From NCBI RefSeq assembly GCF_000499845.2, contig NC_023751.2, forward strand, positions 37,623,309 to 37,687,308: a stretch of DNA of 64,000 nucleotides. The letters are read 5' to 3'. The position numbers and the translations under genes were made by a program. Shown piece after piece: positions 46,701 to 61,700 of the stretch; the first letter of the stretch is position 1, and every line of letters starts with the position of its first letter. The stretch is from Phaseolus vulgaris (Eukaryota > Streptophyta > Magnoliopsida > Fabales > Fabaceae). A model generated the notes under the pieces. That model saw only the letters and a list, made by a program, of their open reading frames with translations. It had not been told where the DNA came from and made no database searches.

Positions 46701-49700
46701 CTTAAAACTTGGTCCGTTCCCATTAAAATCAGTAACTTCTGGTATAGTTTTTGATGATGAGCCAGCCAACTCAGCCTGGTAATCAAACTCATTTGTGGAC
46801 TTAGATATATCACGAATTGGCAACTTCAGAACCAACCTCCTCTTGTTCATTGAATTCACATGAGTTTCAGTTAACTCATGAGATTTTGTGTCCTCTGATT
46901 CATAATAGGATACTTCTTTTCCCTTGGAATAATTCAATTGATCATTCTGTAAAGTTCCATCAGATTCATCACTGTCAATATTAGACTCTTGCAATGTTGA
47001 TTCACTATCTGAAAAATCACCAATCAGACTATCGTCATCTCCATCTGTTGGTGTACCAGTAATTTTGGAAAATAGATGCAGAGCATTGCGTGCAGCAGCC
47101 CTTTGAGGCCGGGAAGATTTAGATTTCGAAAATTTCCTTCTTGATGTTTTTTGGCCACTTTTTCCCTTCCTACTTCGGCTACTGCCAATGGTATTGCCAT
47201 CACACTCATCAAAGTTCCTCCTTTTCACACGTCTCCCAGAAGAAGTCATGATCTCAGTCTGTACAAAACAAATATAGAAACCGGAATGACTTAAAGTTGT
47301 TACAAAATTAACAAGCAGTGTTCACTTTATATTTTCAAATCTGTACTTACCTCAGTCTTCTGTTTTTTCCTCTTCGATCTACGAATGCTTTCCATGCGAG
47401 TGTCTTCCCCTTCGCTGTTGTCTGTGCTGCACCCTGAATCACCAGAAGCATTGGAGCTTGAACATCCTTTCTCACCCTTAGAAGAGCAATCTTCAGTGGC
47501 GTTATATTCTGAATCTGCATCATCACTAAACACCTCAACTTCAGGTTCCCATTCCATAGCATCTATAAACTCAGGCAGTGGTTCTGTAACCAAATCCAAG
47601 TCTGCCAATGGAAGCATGTGATAATCAGGGTCCAGACTGAAATCAGGACCAACAGCAAGCCTTAGCGATGATGGACGCCACTCAAGGCCTAATGCTCCTA
47701 ATCTTCTTTGCTGAAATTCACTCTGATATGGCTCTGGGTATGGTATCATTGCTGAAAGTTTGGCAGCATAGATAACCAACAATTAATAAGATTACATGAG
47801 GAATAAAGAAATGGCTAAGAAATACCAGAAGGAAAAAGGTGTATGTAAACAGATCCAAGAAAACAAGTAACCTGAATCACAAAGCAAATCTTGCACATTC
47901 CGTCGATACGGAACAATTTGAGTTTCCTGAGTCAAATTTCAGTAGTACTTCAAATTAGAAAACACATGTATACGATAGTAGATAAAGCATACATTCAAAA
48001 CTAAACCCACAATATCAAATAAAGCCATTTTAAACAAAAGGGCTCACCCATCAAAATCACTTCTTATGTAGTATACCTCTAAATATGTATCACAAGTAGA
48101 GCCAGTGAATGCATAAGTTAATATGTGCCAGTGTGAAAATTAAATACTTGACTACACGTTAACAACAGCTTTACATAAGGCTTTTATATTTTAAGACTAC
48201 AATTTTTCCCCTTCCGAATAGATGTCATTTTGAACCCAAATACTCCTTTTTACCTTCAGAGTTCAGCTCCTCTTAACTAACACTGAGGGAATCACTTTAG
48301 AGGGAAAAATGAGGAGTTATAACCATAACTTGAAAAATTAACAGTCCATATTCAAACAACGACACCGTATATATATTTACAAGCATTTCAACAAAATTCC
48401 ATCCAATGTATTTTTAATCAATTTCATCCGATATATAACTTCCCAATTTTCCCAAATGACAAAAATACATAGGTACACAACCAACCTAAAACAGATGTTC
48501 TAACCTAATAAATACTAACACTACACTACTAAATAGTAGCTGTGTTATGCCTTGGCTGTATCAGATTCAGATGCATGTTGGATTCTACATGAACAATTCA
48601 AATAAGTTTTATTGTATTTTTATAATTTTTACATTTTCATCCCAATACTGACCTTAATACTACAATAGTTAGATTAGATATCTTTTTGTATTGTGTTTAG
48701 AATGACTTATGATCATTTTTTAAACATGATTTCTCTTGTGATTTAAAATTTTTATTTTGTTAATTTTAGATTAATTTTATATATTATATTATAGCTGTGT
48801 ATCCTATAATTTTAAAATTTACCATATTTTTGCCAATGTCATTTTATCTGTGACTCATGTTGTATCTGTACATCTTAGGATCTAACATCTAACAGTTTCA
48901 TAAATGAAAAGAAAGAGTAGAAAACAAGTAATCAACTAACCTGGTCTAGTACATTACCATGGGTGTCTTGAATCAGAGGTCGATAATCACCGAGAAAGAA
49001 CTGCAGAAATTTTGCAGACCACATCAGTAACAAAGCAGTAGCAAAGAGAAGAGAAAATCATAATAGCAGGTAATATATGTACCTGATCGTATTTGGCATC
49101 TTTCTGGGACTCGCCTTGACCTGTGCTTAATATATATAGTTGACCAACATCATCCGAAAGTATAATTGATGTTCCATCTCTAGGTGATAATAAAATAGAT
49201 TTCAACAAATAACAAAGTTTAGCTGATGTAGGCAGTATACAATGAATTGGTGAAACACCTCACAGCAATACAAAAAGGCTATAGAACAATCCACGTAACA
49301 TAGCTACATCTAATGAGTGTTTATAAATCAGAAAAGTAGAAGATTGAGTCCAACAAATCATGATGTATTCACCCGTCAATGTCATTTAATTTATTAGAAA
49401 ACAGCATTCAAAGCCAGAGGGTGATCTAGCACCATATTGCAAATTGCAACCTGTACTGAGTACAGCAATGATTTCAAATTCAACAGGCACTGATTTAAGT
49501 GGGAAAGGCATTGGAAATTCAACAAGTCAATTTTATTAGTGTCAAAAAAGGATTCTAATAAATGATATCCAAATATAGGGACAAAAATTTTAATTTACCC
49601 TATAATAAATATGTATTTATGGAGTGATCCAAAAAAGATCACTCAAAAGCCACATTCTCAGAAAAATACCTAACTTATATTTCATCTCTAAAGTAATTTA

Positions 49701-52700
49701 AATTTAATATTTTGAGGGATTAGAAATGATTTTGAAAGTCACATAATAAATTGTTGTAAACAATAATAAATACACAATTCTGTCCATGAGTATCTGAAAA
49801 TAACAACTGTAAATGATTGTGATTTGAGAACTTTTGAGAAAAAAATAAAAAAATATCCAAAAAAATTTAAGCAAAAAAATATTATGAGCCTAGTTCATTC
49901 ATTGTGTACTTACGGAGAAAATTTTCCATCCACCAACTTGAAACGTGATATCTCATATATCCGGATAGGCATGCCCTCCCATATCTAAAGTCAGAAAACG
50001 TTAAGTTATTTAAAATATAGAGGAAAGCCGACAGAAAAGTGAGATAAAGGTGTAATTGAAGACTCACATCCCAAACAATAGTTCTTCCATCATATCCAGC
50101 ACTCATAGCTATCCGGGGATTGAAAGGATGAACATCCAGAACATATGTCTAAAGTGAAAAGAACCAAAGCAAATTTAACCAGATAGACCCAAGAAAAAAA
50201 GTTAACTATGCATTTAAAATTATGAAGTTTCCTCCTCCAGCACTTGTCGTAGGACTAAAAGAAAAAACTTGGCATGTCATCAGAGAAAAAAGCGGTAAAC
50301 TAAGCAACAGAAAAGTGGCAAGAAAGCAGAGGCTAATCAAAGACTGACACTGAAACTCGAGTTATAAAAGCTCACTTTGATCAAATTCGAGTTATAATAT
50401 TAAAAAATTTGTCAACCGTGTTTTAACATGTTTGATCCTTGTTACCCTTGCTAACTGATATTTTTCCCTTGAAATAGAGTACAGCTTCAGTATACTCTAA
50501 TTATTTCAAGTCCATTGTAGACATATGTGAGTGTTGTATTAAGTTTGTAATAGGCATTTTATCAGCTGTTCTATTACAGCTTTGTTTCTTTTCTTTCTGT
50601 ATACAAAGAGAACCCTTGTTATTCTGTATGCCACTAATCATCAATACATATTACCTTTTCAGTTTCTCTTTTCTTTTGTTCTCTCTCTCTCACTCTCCCC
50701 TGAACTCTAATATGGTGTCAAGAGCTTAGTGATCCATGGCTTCAGAAAATAATCCCCCTCCTCCATCTCCACCTTTGTAAAGATTTCTGAAAAACTTGAT
50801 GATTCAAACTTCTTTTGCGTCAACAAGTAGAACCATGCATAAAATCGCATCTCCAACATTTTGTGGTAAACCCTTCTATTCCTCTTCGATTTCTCAATGA
50901 AACTGATCGGTAATGTGGAAAAATTAATCCAGCATATATTTCATGGGAACAACAAGACCAAATGTTGTTCACATGATTACAATCCACTCTATCAAGATCC
51001 TTTCTTTCATGCATTCTTGGATGTATTCATTTTTACTACGTGAGGGATACAGTGCATGATTATTTTCAAAAACAAACAAGAGCAAGAGTGCAGCAGCTTT
51101 GCACTGAACTTCATTCCATGACTCTTCATGATAGTTCAATGGGTGATTTTCTTCTTAATAAAAAGCTTTGGTTGATTGTCTTGCTTCTGGTGGAGATTTG
51201 GGTTCTCTTTAGTAACACATTGATGTTATTGCTTAAGGGCTTCCTTCAAGACTGTTATTAAAAGTAAGTCTGAACCCCTTCCTATTTAAGAAGTTGAAGT
51301 TCTTCTTCTTGCATGAGTCTCGTCTTCCAAAGTATCACAAGAAAAATGTTCTTAATTCAGCTTCTTTTAATCTAACTCATGCACCTTTGTCCCCTTTGCT
51401 CTAAACTGACCGTTTGTCTCTTCCTTCAATTATGTGTCTATTACTAAATTTACAAGTGAAGCCATGGCTGGCCACAAATGACACCAGGCAATGCTGGCCA
51501 AGATGATCGATTTGGATGGCCAACATATGGGAGCTTGTTCCCTTGCTATCCAACAAAACCACTATTGGGTGTCATTACGAAGATCGCACTCGATGGTACA
51601 ATTGATCTTTAAAAAGCTCATTTAGTGACTAAGGGTTATTATACTTGTCTCTCTTTTTCTTCTTTGGCCAAAATCACCTTTGTCTTGCCATTTTCTTTCC
51701 ATGGTTTTCATCCGCCATTGGCCTCTTCACCAATTAGACAAAATAAAAGGTCTTTTTGCATGGTGAATTGCAAGAAGTGTAAATGGATCAACCATTTGGT
51801 TTTACAATCTCTAGTGACTCATGTCTTGTTTGTAGGCTTTGTCATTCAATCTACAGCTCGAAGCAATCACATTGTGCCTAGTTAACCTTATATGTCCGAC
51901 TTTGCTTGAGTTTAGTATTATAACTCATTGGGAAGCCGATTACCCAATTTTTTCACTTCATTCTACGTCCGGCATGTGCATCTATATTGTTGTATATGTT
52001 GATGATATTGTCGTTGTTAAATGTATTTCAACATATGGCTTAGGCCTGTCTCCTTATAATATATTTGTACAATCTATATATAACATCTTCCTTAATTGTA
52101 CTCAAACACACAAGGATTCATCCACATGAATATCCATCTTGTATTCACCAGGGTATCTAGAACCTAGCGAATCCTTTCCCTCTTGGTGAACCTATTGTTC
52201 ATCGATGCAATTTTTTTCCGAAAAATGTGTTTCTCACTTATTTCTAGTCTTCTCCTCTTGCCACCAATTAATTTCTCGAGTCTTTGGATCTACGATTTGT
52301 GTTCACAATCTTAGTATTGAACTTCATAAATTGTGAACACAATCTCACAAGTGTCTTTTTAGGCTTCCCTATCTCAAAAAAGGTATAAATGTTTCTTACC
52401 CTCCATTTGTCGCTATTTGATCTTAGTTGATATCACCTTCTTTGATTCACTACTTTGGGTCCAATTCTTACCTATTGAGACTATCTCAACCACCACCACC
52501 ACCCCTCTTGTCTCTTATACCACCCACATCTTTGGTGTGCCATCGGGCCCACCACCTTCATTGGGCTCAATATTGACTCTATTTCGATGCCACCTCCTTC
52601 ATTCCTACGACCCCTCCTCTTCTATTTGGTCTTATTGTACTTTGTAAAGGCACACACTCTACTCATAATCGTTTTCATCATTATAAAGTTATCACAAGTT

Positions 52701-55700
52701 GTCTCCATCCCCATTATACTTGTCTCTCTTCCCTTTCCTTTCAATTCCTAAAACTACAATTGATGTCTTAGTCCACCTTGGATGGAGAAAGACTATGCTT
52801 GATGAACTGTGTGCTCTTTAGAATAGGAGTACTTGGGAATTTGTTCCCCCACCTTTTGGGAAATCTATTGTTGGTTGCCGATGAGTTTCACCATCAAAGT
52901 TGGCTTTGATAGTACCATCAATCAGCCCAAAGCACGTTTGGTTGCCAAAGGTTATACTCAAATCTTTGGGTAGACTATGGCGCCACCTTCTCTCTAGTGT
53001 CCAAGAAGATTGCTCCTCAATGTTGGCCCCTCTATTAGTTGAATGTCAAAAAAGCCTTTCTACACGGTGATTTGTTGGAGGAAATTTATATGGAACAACC
53101 TCCTGGCTTTACTGCTCAAAGGGATTCTTCCCACTTGGTATGTCGTCTACTCATTATATGATCTTAAACAATCTCTCGAAACATAGTTTGGTAGATCTGG
53201 TTGGGAAACTAAACTGCCTCACATTCACTTGCCCTGACATATTTTGTGTGGGTAATGTGGTAAGTCAGTTTTTGACTTCTCCATCTCGTATGATGTAATT
53301 CACATTCTAAAGTACATCTTATACTTTTGAGGGAGAGTGTTAGATGTAATGTACTTAGACCATACGTTTTGTATTTTTCTTATATAAATACATAACCCTA
53401 TGCATTCATTATACACAAGGGATTAATCCTATACCTCTTTTTACTTTATTTTCACAATACACATCCTTCGATACATCAAGAATGCACCAGATCATAGATT
53501 AATATATTTGAATGAAGGAAATTCCAAGATTGTTTGTTATTTTGATGTTGATTGCGTACGATCACGGTTAGATAGGAGGTCTCAGTTCTAGATATTGTCT
53601 TCTCATTGGTGGGAACTTGATTTCTTGCAGGAGCAAGACCTAGAAAGTAATCGGTAGATCTAGTGTTGAAGTCGCAACAAGCGAGATTACATGACTTAAG
53701 CAACTTCTCCATCAATTAAAATATGGAGATACACAATATACTCCACTAATGTGACAATGATGTTGTCCTTCGCATTGCATCAAAACCAATCTTCCATGAG
53801 AAGGCTAAACACAGAAATTGATTGTCATTTTGTGAGAGAAGATGCTCTTTGTTGAGCTCCAATGACCAACTTGAAAACATGCTCACTAAATCCCTGAAGA
53901 GCTCTTGTAATGATCACATTTGTAATAAGCTTGGTTGATATGACATATATGCTTCAACTTGAAGATAAGTGTAAAAGATATAATTTGATCTTAGTAATAA
54001 GGGAAATATGTACAACTAAGAGTTATGGATGTTCCCCATTGTTAGCCATTATTAGGCTTTGCCTACTTACATTATACTTTGAATGATTATAAATGAAGGA
54101 CTTACATGTGTGACTAAACACACAATTCACAACAATAGAGAAACCCTTTAGGAAATATAATGAACTCTAGAAACCACTCTTAAGAGATCATCCAACATAG
54201 TAAAAGATAAGTTTAAAGGTAAAATGAAGATATTATAAAGACATTTCCTAGATGTTCTAACAGACCTTACATTCATTTCCTAAAGCTTGCAATGAATACT
54301 TAAAACTTGGTTTGAAGAGGCTGGATAAACATAGAGTTCAGAAAATACATCAATAAATCTCTTCCGGTGGTGCACACATCGTAACCGTGCAAAAGAAGTT
54401 TATGTTTGTATCCAAACTAGTAGAAAACAAATACTTATATAGGGAAATCATAAATAAAAAAGACAAATAATTTAAAACATTAATCAAATTAAACTCTAAA
54501 TCCTAAGCAACGTCTGAAACAAAATCTGAGAAACACAACACTCAGCATCAGATGTCAGGCTTGAGTTAACTATTACATAAAAAGCCAGAGTTATCATACA
54601 TGATCTACAAAAGGGTAAAAATGATATCAAACCAAAGTAAGAAAATAAACCAAAACCAAAAAATTAAACACTTACAGATTCAGTATGCCCAGTCAATGAG
54701 TGTACTAAGCTGCCGTCAGATGCATTCCAAACACAAATTCTGCAATCTGCAAGAATATCATGCAATCAGATAAAATAATAGTCTTCTAGCTTCAAAACCA
54801 TGAAAGAAGATTACAATGGCTACAGCATTATCTTGACACTTGCACAAGAGTGGTATGATAACAAGAACAAGTAATTAAGGGTTTGTTTAGTAAAGAAAAT
54901 GATTTTACATTTTAATCACCTGTCCTATTACAGATTACAAAAGAGGCTAATTGTTTTCAAATATTTGTGCATTAAAGGATGAAAACACCAAAAGGTTGTT
55001 TTCATTATTTCCTATTTAAATCAAATATCTAAAAACAAAAATAACTTGAAAACAATGTGATGGTTTTGAAATCTTTTAATGAAAATATAAAATAAAAACA
55101 AAATGATTTCAGATATTGTTATCATATTTATAGCTAAAGGCATATAAAACATAATCCTTCCTTGAAGATCCTCATGATTTAAGATCCTTACCCACTCTAT
55201 TCCAATAATTACCATGGATCCTTTATCCTCCTCACCCTTTCTTGATTCAAATCATGTTTGGCCTATTGCTCTTAGCAAAAGGTATACAATCTTCTAGTTA
55301 TCCATTTCCTGTTTATAATATATCAAGTTATAATCAAATTGTATTCTTTGCATTCTTCTTTTGTTTTCTTCTTTTCCACCACTACTATTCCTAACAATGT
55401 TACTGAGATTCTTGGTCACGTTGGATGGTGACAAGCCATGATTGATGAAATACATGAACTTGAACATTTGGGAGCTTGTCCGATAGGAAGCTTTGGGTTG
55501 TAGATGGGTCTATGTTACTAAGGTTGGTCTTATTGGTGAATTAGAACGTCTCAAAGCTCACTTACTATCTAAGGGATACACTAAGATTTATGGTCTTTGA
55601 CTACTATGATACTTTTTCTCCTATGGTTAAGATCAGCATTATTCGTCTTTTCCTTGCTATAGTTGCCATTCACCACTGGCCTCTTCACCCTTCATGGTGA

Positions 55701-58700
55701 CCTGGTGAAGGATATTTAAATGTAGCAACCACCTGAATTTGTTTTTCATAGGTAGTTTGTAAATTGCATTGGTCTCTCTCTCTATGGCCTAAAGCAATCA
55801 CCCCGAGCTTGGTTTGGTAAATTTAGTAATATTGTGCAGATTTTTAGACTAAATCGGAGCGAGGCAGATCATTCAATGTTTTATTGTCATACTTCTCTAG
55901 GGGAGTGTGTTTATCTTATGGTCTATGTTGATGATAGTTATTACAAGAAATTATATCACTAGATTTGCTTAATTAAAAAAGCATTTATTCAGCCAATTTC
56001 TGACCAAAGATTTGGGCTATCTAAAATATTTTCTTGGCGTTGAAGTGGCTCAATCAAAAGAAGGTATTATTATCATTTCACAAAGAAAATATGTTTTTGA
56101 AATTTTGTAGGAAGCAAGCCTCAAAAATTGCAAGCCCATTGATAGTCCCGTGAACTCAAATCTAAAGTTTCTCGAACCCTAAGAGATATAGGAGGTTGAT
56201 GGGAAAACTCATTGATCTCACTATTGCAGTGGATGAACACTATGGTGAACAGTGCAGTGGCAGAGGATGATGAATGGCAGCAGACAGCTCCAGAAACTCA
56301 ACCAAAATAGGAGACAAGCAAAATGGGGTTGAACCCACTACCACACTTATAATCATTCAGATTGAATTACATTTAAGAGCAAAAATTAGACAATGTAACT
56401 AAAATGGATATGATAAGCCACAATACATAAATTTTCCTTTTAGCTATCCTAAATATTAATTCCCTAGGAGTAGAAACAAAACCAACTTACCCATAATAGC
56501 TGCAAGAACAAAGCGGTTGTCATGGCTCCAAACAATCATATTTACACCACGTGGAGTTGGTAGAATTCTCTGACGAGGACCACCTCTTTGAGGTTGAGGA
56601 GGCATAGGTGGAGGTGGAACTCTTAGATGATATGCACGTGTCCAGCGACCACTTTTTCCCTAAATGGAATAATTTTAACAAATTGAAATATAAAGTATCA
56701 CTCTTTATCCAATAACCATTAGCTTTTGCAATTTGAATAACAAAGTAGGCTACCAATTCTCACTTTCTGTTAAAGAGAAAGATAACATAAGTAGAAGCAA
56801 ATTGTATTGGATGAAGACTTACATGTGATCTACGTGATCTAGGAATCCATATTATAGCACTCCCATCACGAGAGCAGGTAACTATGTTGTCATGATTCAA
56901 CCTGGAATAAAATATAGTCATTTAGATATTAGATCATAGAAAAGGCCCAGAGAATTAAGAATATAACATTTCTTGTTGTGAAAAGTAAAGAAGGGTGCCA
57001 ACAATTAGATCATTTAAGAAGCTACTTCTAATTGACAAACACACCAAGAATTTTTAAATTTGGGAATATTTTCCTCCTTCCAAGTTTCTGTTGAGGAAAA
57101 CCGAGATGGGACTGCACATCCACTGCAAAATAAGGAGTGGCAGACATCAGCATGCAAAAATTTCACTTATCAATTATCACAACCTACTAGTGCAACATAA
57201 TAACCTGAATTGCACATAATTCACATCATTCTCATGCCCAGATAGCACGTCTATCTCATGATTTGGTTGGTCACTGTCATCCATGCTAAGTTTACAAGCA
57301 TTCCAGACCTGCAAAACCTTTTAGGTTAGCTTAAAAAATTGTGAAGATGGATATCTTCTCAAAGAAATTTATGTATGGTTTTCATCATTTTACACTCACC
57401 ATAGATGCATTTAGATGTCATCAATATGTTTGATAACAGATGGATAAATATTACATGCCAAGAAGGTTCAAACACCTCAAACTATTTTCAGGGTAAATTT
57501 CAGGTCCAAAACAAGTAAACATTAACCAACCGGATGTATTGTTAGCACTAAAGAAAATGGCCAGTAACCATCTCTAGGTGGCCAGAAATGGTTAAAGGCT
57601 AGGCTAGAAGGTCATCACTAACAGACAGGCCTTACCAAATGATTGAAAAAGTGGGACCAGGGATCAAGTAGCACTAATCAACATGCAGTGATGCTTATTG
57701 GAAATGGACATTAAAAGCTTGAACAGGGATAAAAAGAGACTTTTACTTATATAAAAGGAAAGATTAAAGAACAAAAGTGTAAGAAATAAATACAGATTAT
57801 TAGTTTCTACAAAGCAAATAGAACCAACAGTTACCTTTAACAGTAATATTAAATAGTTATTAACGCATGTCTTCTAACTACAGATAAGTGCTTACAAACA
57901 CAAACACGCAAACACACATACCCTAGCAAGATTGTCAGAGCTACCAGTTACAAAGACAGTTCCATTAGCATTAAATGCACAGCAAAAAATCTGATGGCTC
58001 TGTGGTAAAGTACTTGAAGATGGGCCATTGCTCTTCCCTAAAGCCAATAAGGTATTCCAAATTAGTTATTTTCACCAATAAATCAATCAATAGTTCACAA
58101 AAGAATCAACTAACCAATAACAGAATCCGAAGGCCTCGGAATGTATAATCTTGGACTTGACTGGGTATACCTTGCATCCCATATCCTACAACTTCCATCA
58201 TCAGAGGAACTGCAAAGTAAACAAAATATCACCATGTTAATTTATAAAAGAAAACCGGGAATACCCAAGGGTGAGGATCATTCACATAAATCATGCAAGA
58301 ATACTGAATGCATACAAAAACATGTAGCCTGAAGCTGAAAGGGAAAATTTCAGTGTCATAATCACACAGCATAGCATCAGCAGTTCAAGGCATCATTAGA
58401 AGAAATCAAGGAATCATTATAATCAATTGGTAGATCAATCCAACTTACACGGATCATCTCTCAGTAAACAATTATTAACACCTAAAATAAAAGGAAAAAT
58501 AGGAGAGCATTCATCAAGAATTTGATACAAACAAATAGATACAGTTACGAACTTCACTGTATGCAATAATAGCAGGGTGATATACAGTTCACATTTGCAT
58601 GTCTACTGCACTGAGAAAGCTTGCATGTTATTTCAAGAAATTGTAGTTAAATTAAATATACATCATGACTGAATTGGGACTTTCAATGTTACTGACATGA

Positions 58701-61700
58701 CATAGCCTTCACATTGCTGGGAATAAGATTATATTATCAACTCTTTTTTTCTCTATGCAGAAGACTTACGATAAAAGCTGGTATACAGCATTTGGTCTGG
58801 GACTAAATGCTATTGCTGTAACAGCTCCAGTATGTCCCCGCAAAACTGATATTGGCAACCCATCCGGCAAGCGCCACTATGAAAATGAAATTGTCAAACA
58901 TAATGTAGCCAAAAAAAGCCTGGGGAGTTGGGATAAAAGACAAAAACAAGAAACTTGCTTAGTAACATGAAATCTTACAACTCGAATGACACAGTCATTT
59001 GATGAGGATGCAACTAAAGCATTGTTTGAACTCACAGCCAAGTCAGTGATGTCACCCTATTAAATATAGAATGTAGTTCAATCTAACGGCTAACGAACAT
59101 TAAGGCATATATCTACACAGACTGAAGGATACATATTTATAGTACAAAAACAGACTCACATCATGTCCACGGCAACTGGCCAAACAATATGCAGTTTCCA
59201 TTGACCAAACCTTTACAAGGCGGTCATCTGAACCAGTAATCACATGCCTTCCAGATCGATCAAATATAGCTGTAGAATACATGTTAAGCTAAACTCAGTT
59301 GACAAGAAGCAGCATGCCTCCAAAAACAAAGAAAAAATCAAATGGAATACCCACAGTAAGATAGGGCAGTATGAAATTTATCCAATCTTGGAAAGGTACA
59401 GTAATTGAGTTCATTCAAAATATCCGACATATTTGGAAGGAGGGGAAACAAGAATCGCCAGTGTTATTTTAGAGCAGTTTATTGTTCATTTTAAGTGTTC
59501 TGGTGAAAACAGAAGGGCACAATTTTGTGGCACTGCAAAGTTTACTCAGTTTTCCTATGTATTTCTTGCTGGTGGAGAACTGCACAGTTTTGGGTCTCTA
59601 CAAAGGTTTTCTTAAAAAGAAATAAATTCAGAAATCAAGATGGAATCACAGAATAGGTCTAACAAAATACTTAACAAAAGGAGTGTGCAGATGCGTAACC
59701 AACAATCCCTGCACGTTTGCTACAACTTATCTCACAATACCACAACATTTTAATTACAAATCATTGACACTTGATTGCACCATAGTTTACCCTAATAACC
59801 AATTCTTGTTAATTCTTTTCAATGACAAATTGTTCATTTGGAAGTTGTTTGGTTAAATGTGAATTATCTACAGTACAACTATACAACCATAGCAATGTAA
59901 AAAAACAAAGACATTCTAGAAATTGATTCAAGGAGAATATGTTCAAGATCGTCCATCTGAACAATTGCATACAAGTCGTCTGCTAGTACATATGCATCAA
60001 CTCTTTGAGAGTCGCCTATTGAAAGCTTCTAGTAACCTACATGAAGAGTGTCTCATAAAGAGCATCTTTGTCTACTCATCTAGTAAGGAGCGTCTAGTCT
60101 ACTTGTCCTGTAGTAGTGCCTCGTCTACTAGTGAAAAGCATCTCGTCTACCTGTCTAATGGTGGAAGGTCATCTTTTAAGCCGAACTCCATCTGCTGCCA
60201 TATAGTGCATCTAATGTGTTTCATCATTGCGTCTAAGTGTGAAACACATTTTGCACATGTCACAACTTTTGATATGTGATACACAGCATGACTCTTAGGG
60301 GAGTTTGTTACATTCATATAGTATAAATAGATGTCTTATGTAAGTCATGACAAGAGGTTGAAGCTGTTAGTTGTCAAAGTAAAAATGTGTTACATTGTAA
60401 GCAAATCATTCACTGTTTGATAGAGTAATGATTGAATTGTAATCTCTATAGTTCTTTCTATAACTTGTTTATTTTCCTTTGATTATAAATAAAGATTGAA
60501 TGTGTGTTGTAACAATCACAAACTCCTGTAAGCCCATCTTTTACATATATATTCCACCAAATCTTAATAAAAGCCCTAAAATACTGCAGATAATTTAAAT
60601 CACCTTTATTGCTTTTATGAGATTGTTGTTTTGCTTAATTTTTCTCCCTGGTTTAGTTTCTTTACTTTCATGATGGAGCTTTAATTAATCTTAACCAATA
60701 GATGTGTCTACTATAATCACTAAAGGGAAAGGAAAGGAAACAAGAATAATTATCATTTCAACAAGTGTACTACCAAGTTACACAAATAGGTCTAAATATA
60801 AGCTCAAGTGTTTACTACTCTGTAAAATAGCCTACCACAATAAACAGCATTGCGGTGTCCTCTTAACCTCTTGATATTTTGCATCTTTTGCACCATGGTA
60901 GAAGGTTTTGCAATGGCATAGCATGCAGAACGTATAGATGGTGCACGGTGATGTCTTGGGAAACCACCCCCTATTTCCCTCAAATTAAGCCCATGAACCT
61001 GATTGGCTTTCATATGAGGCCAGCGCATGTGAGGAGGTGGCCGTTTGACTTCTTTCATTTTATCCCTATCATCTGTAGTAGAGAAGCAATATAATCAACA
61101 AAGAATTTATTAAGAAATGATAGATACAAATGCAAAAGGAAGAGAAATTCTCATAAGCTAAACCAAGAATGAAAAGGGAGGGGGAAAACAACACAACACA
61201 TGTAATGCAGCAGCCAGAGCCAAACCCTATACCAAAGACACCCCATAAAAAATACCCATAAGCAGAAGATAAAGAAGCCAAAAAGAAAAAGAACACAACA
61301 CATGTAATGCAGCAGACAAAGTCAATCTCTCTATAGATCTAACAAACAGACCCCACATTAAAAGACCAATAGTAGAACACCACGAAGAAGATAAGAGAAA
61401 TAATCACAAATGAACTAAAGCAATACTCAGTCAATTACATTTATAAAATCATTTACAACCATATGCACCAAACAAAAGCATATCAAGAACAACCCCAAAG
61501 CCTTTTGGCATCTATTGGTGCCAAAATCTCTAAATTAACATGCAGTTACTTTAGGAGATCCTTAGGGCAAACCCAATTTTCACCAAAAGCACCAAGCAAT
61601 TTACTACACGGAAGGAAACTTTCATTTTTTTCATAATTAACTATCAATAAATTCACAATTCAGAGTGACGATTTGAAACCAACCTAAAGTGTTAAAAGTT

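Noticed and set aside
51040..51261. 73-aa ORF and neighbouring frames in 50.8-52.7 kb
   Set aside because: They lie in decayed copia DNA inside an intron and show no continuous protein similarity.
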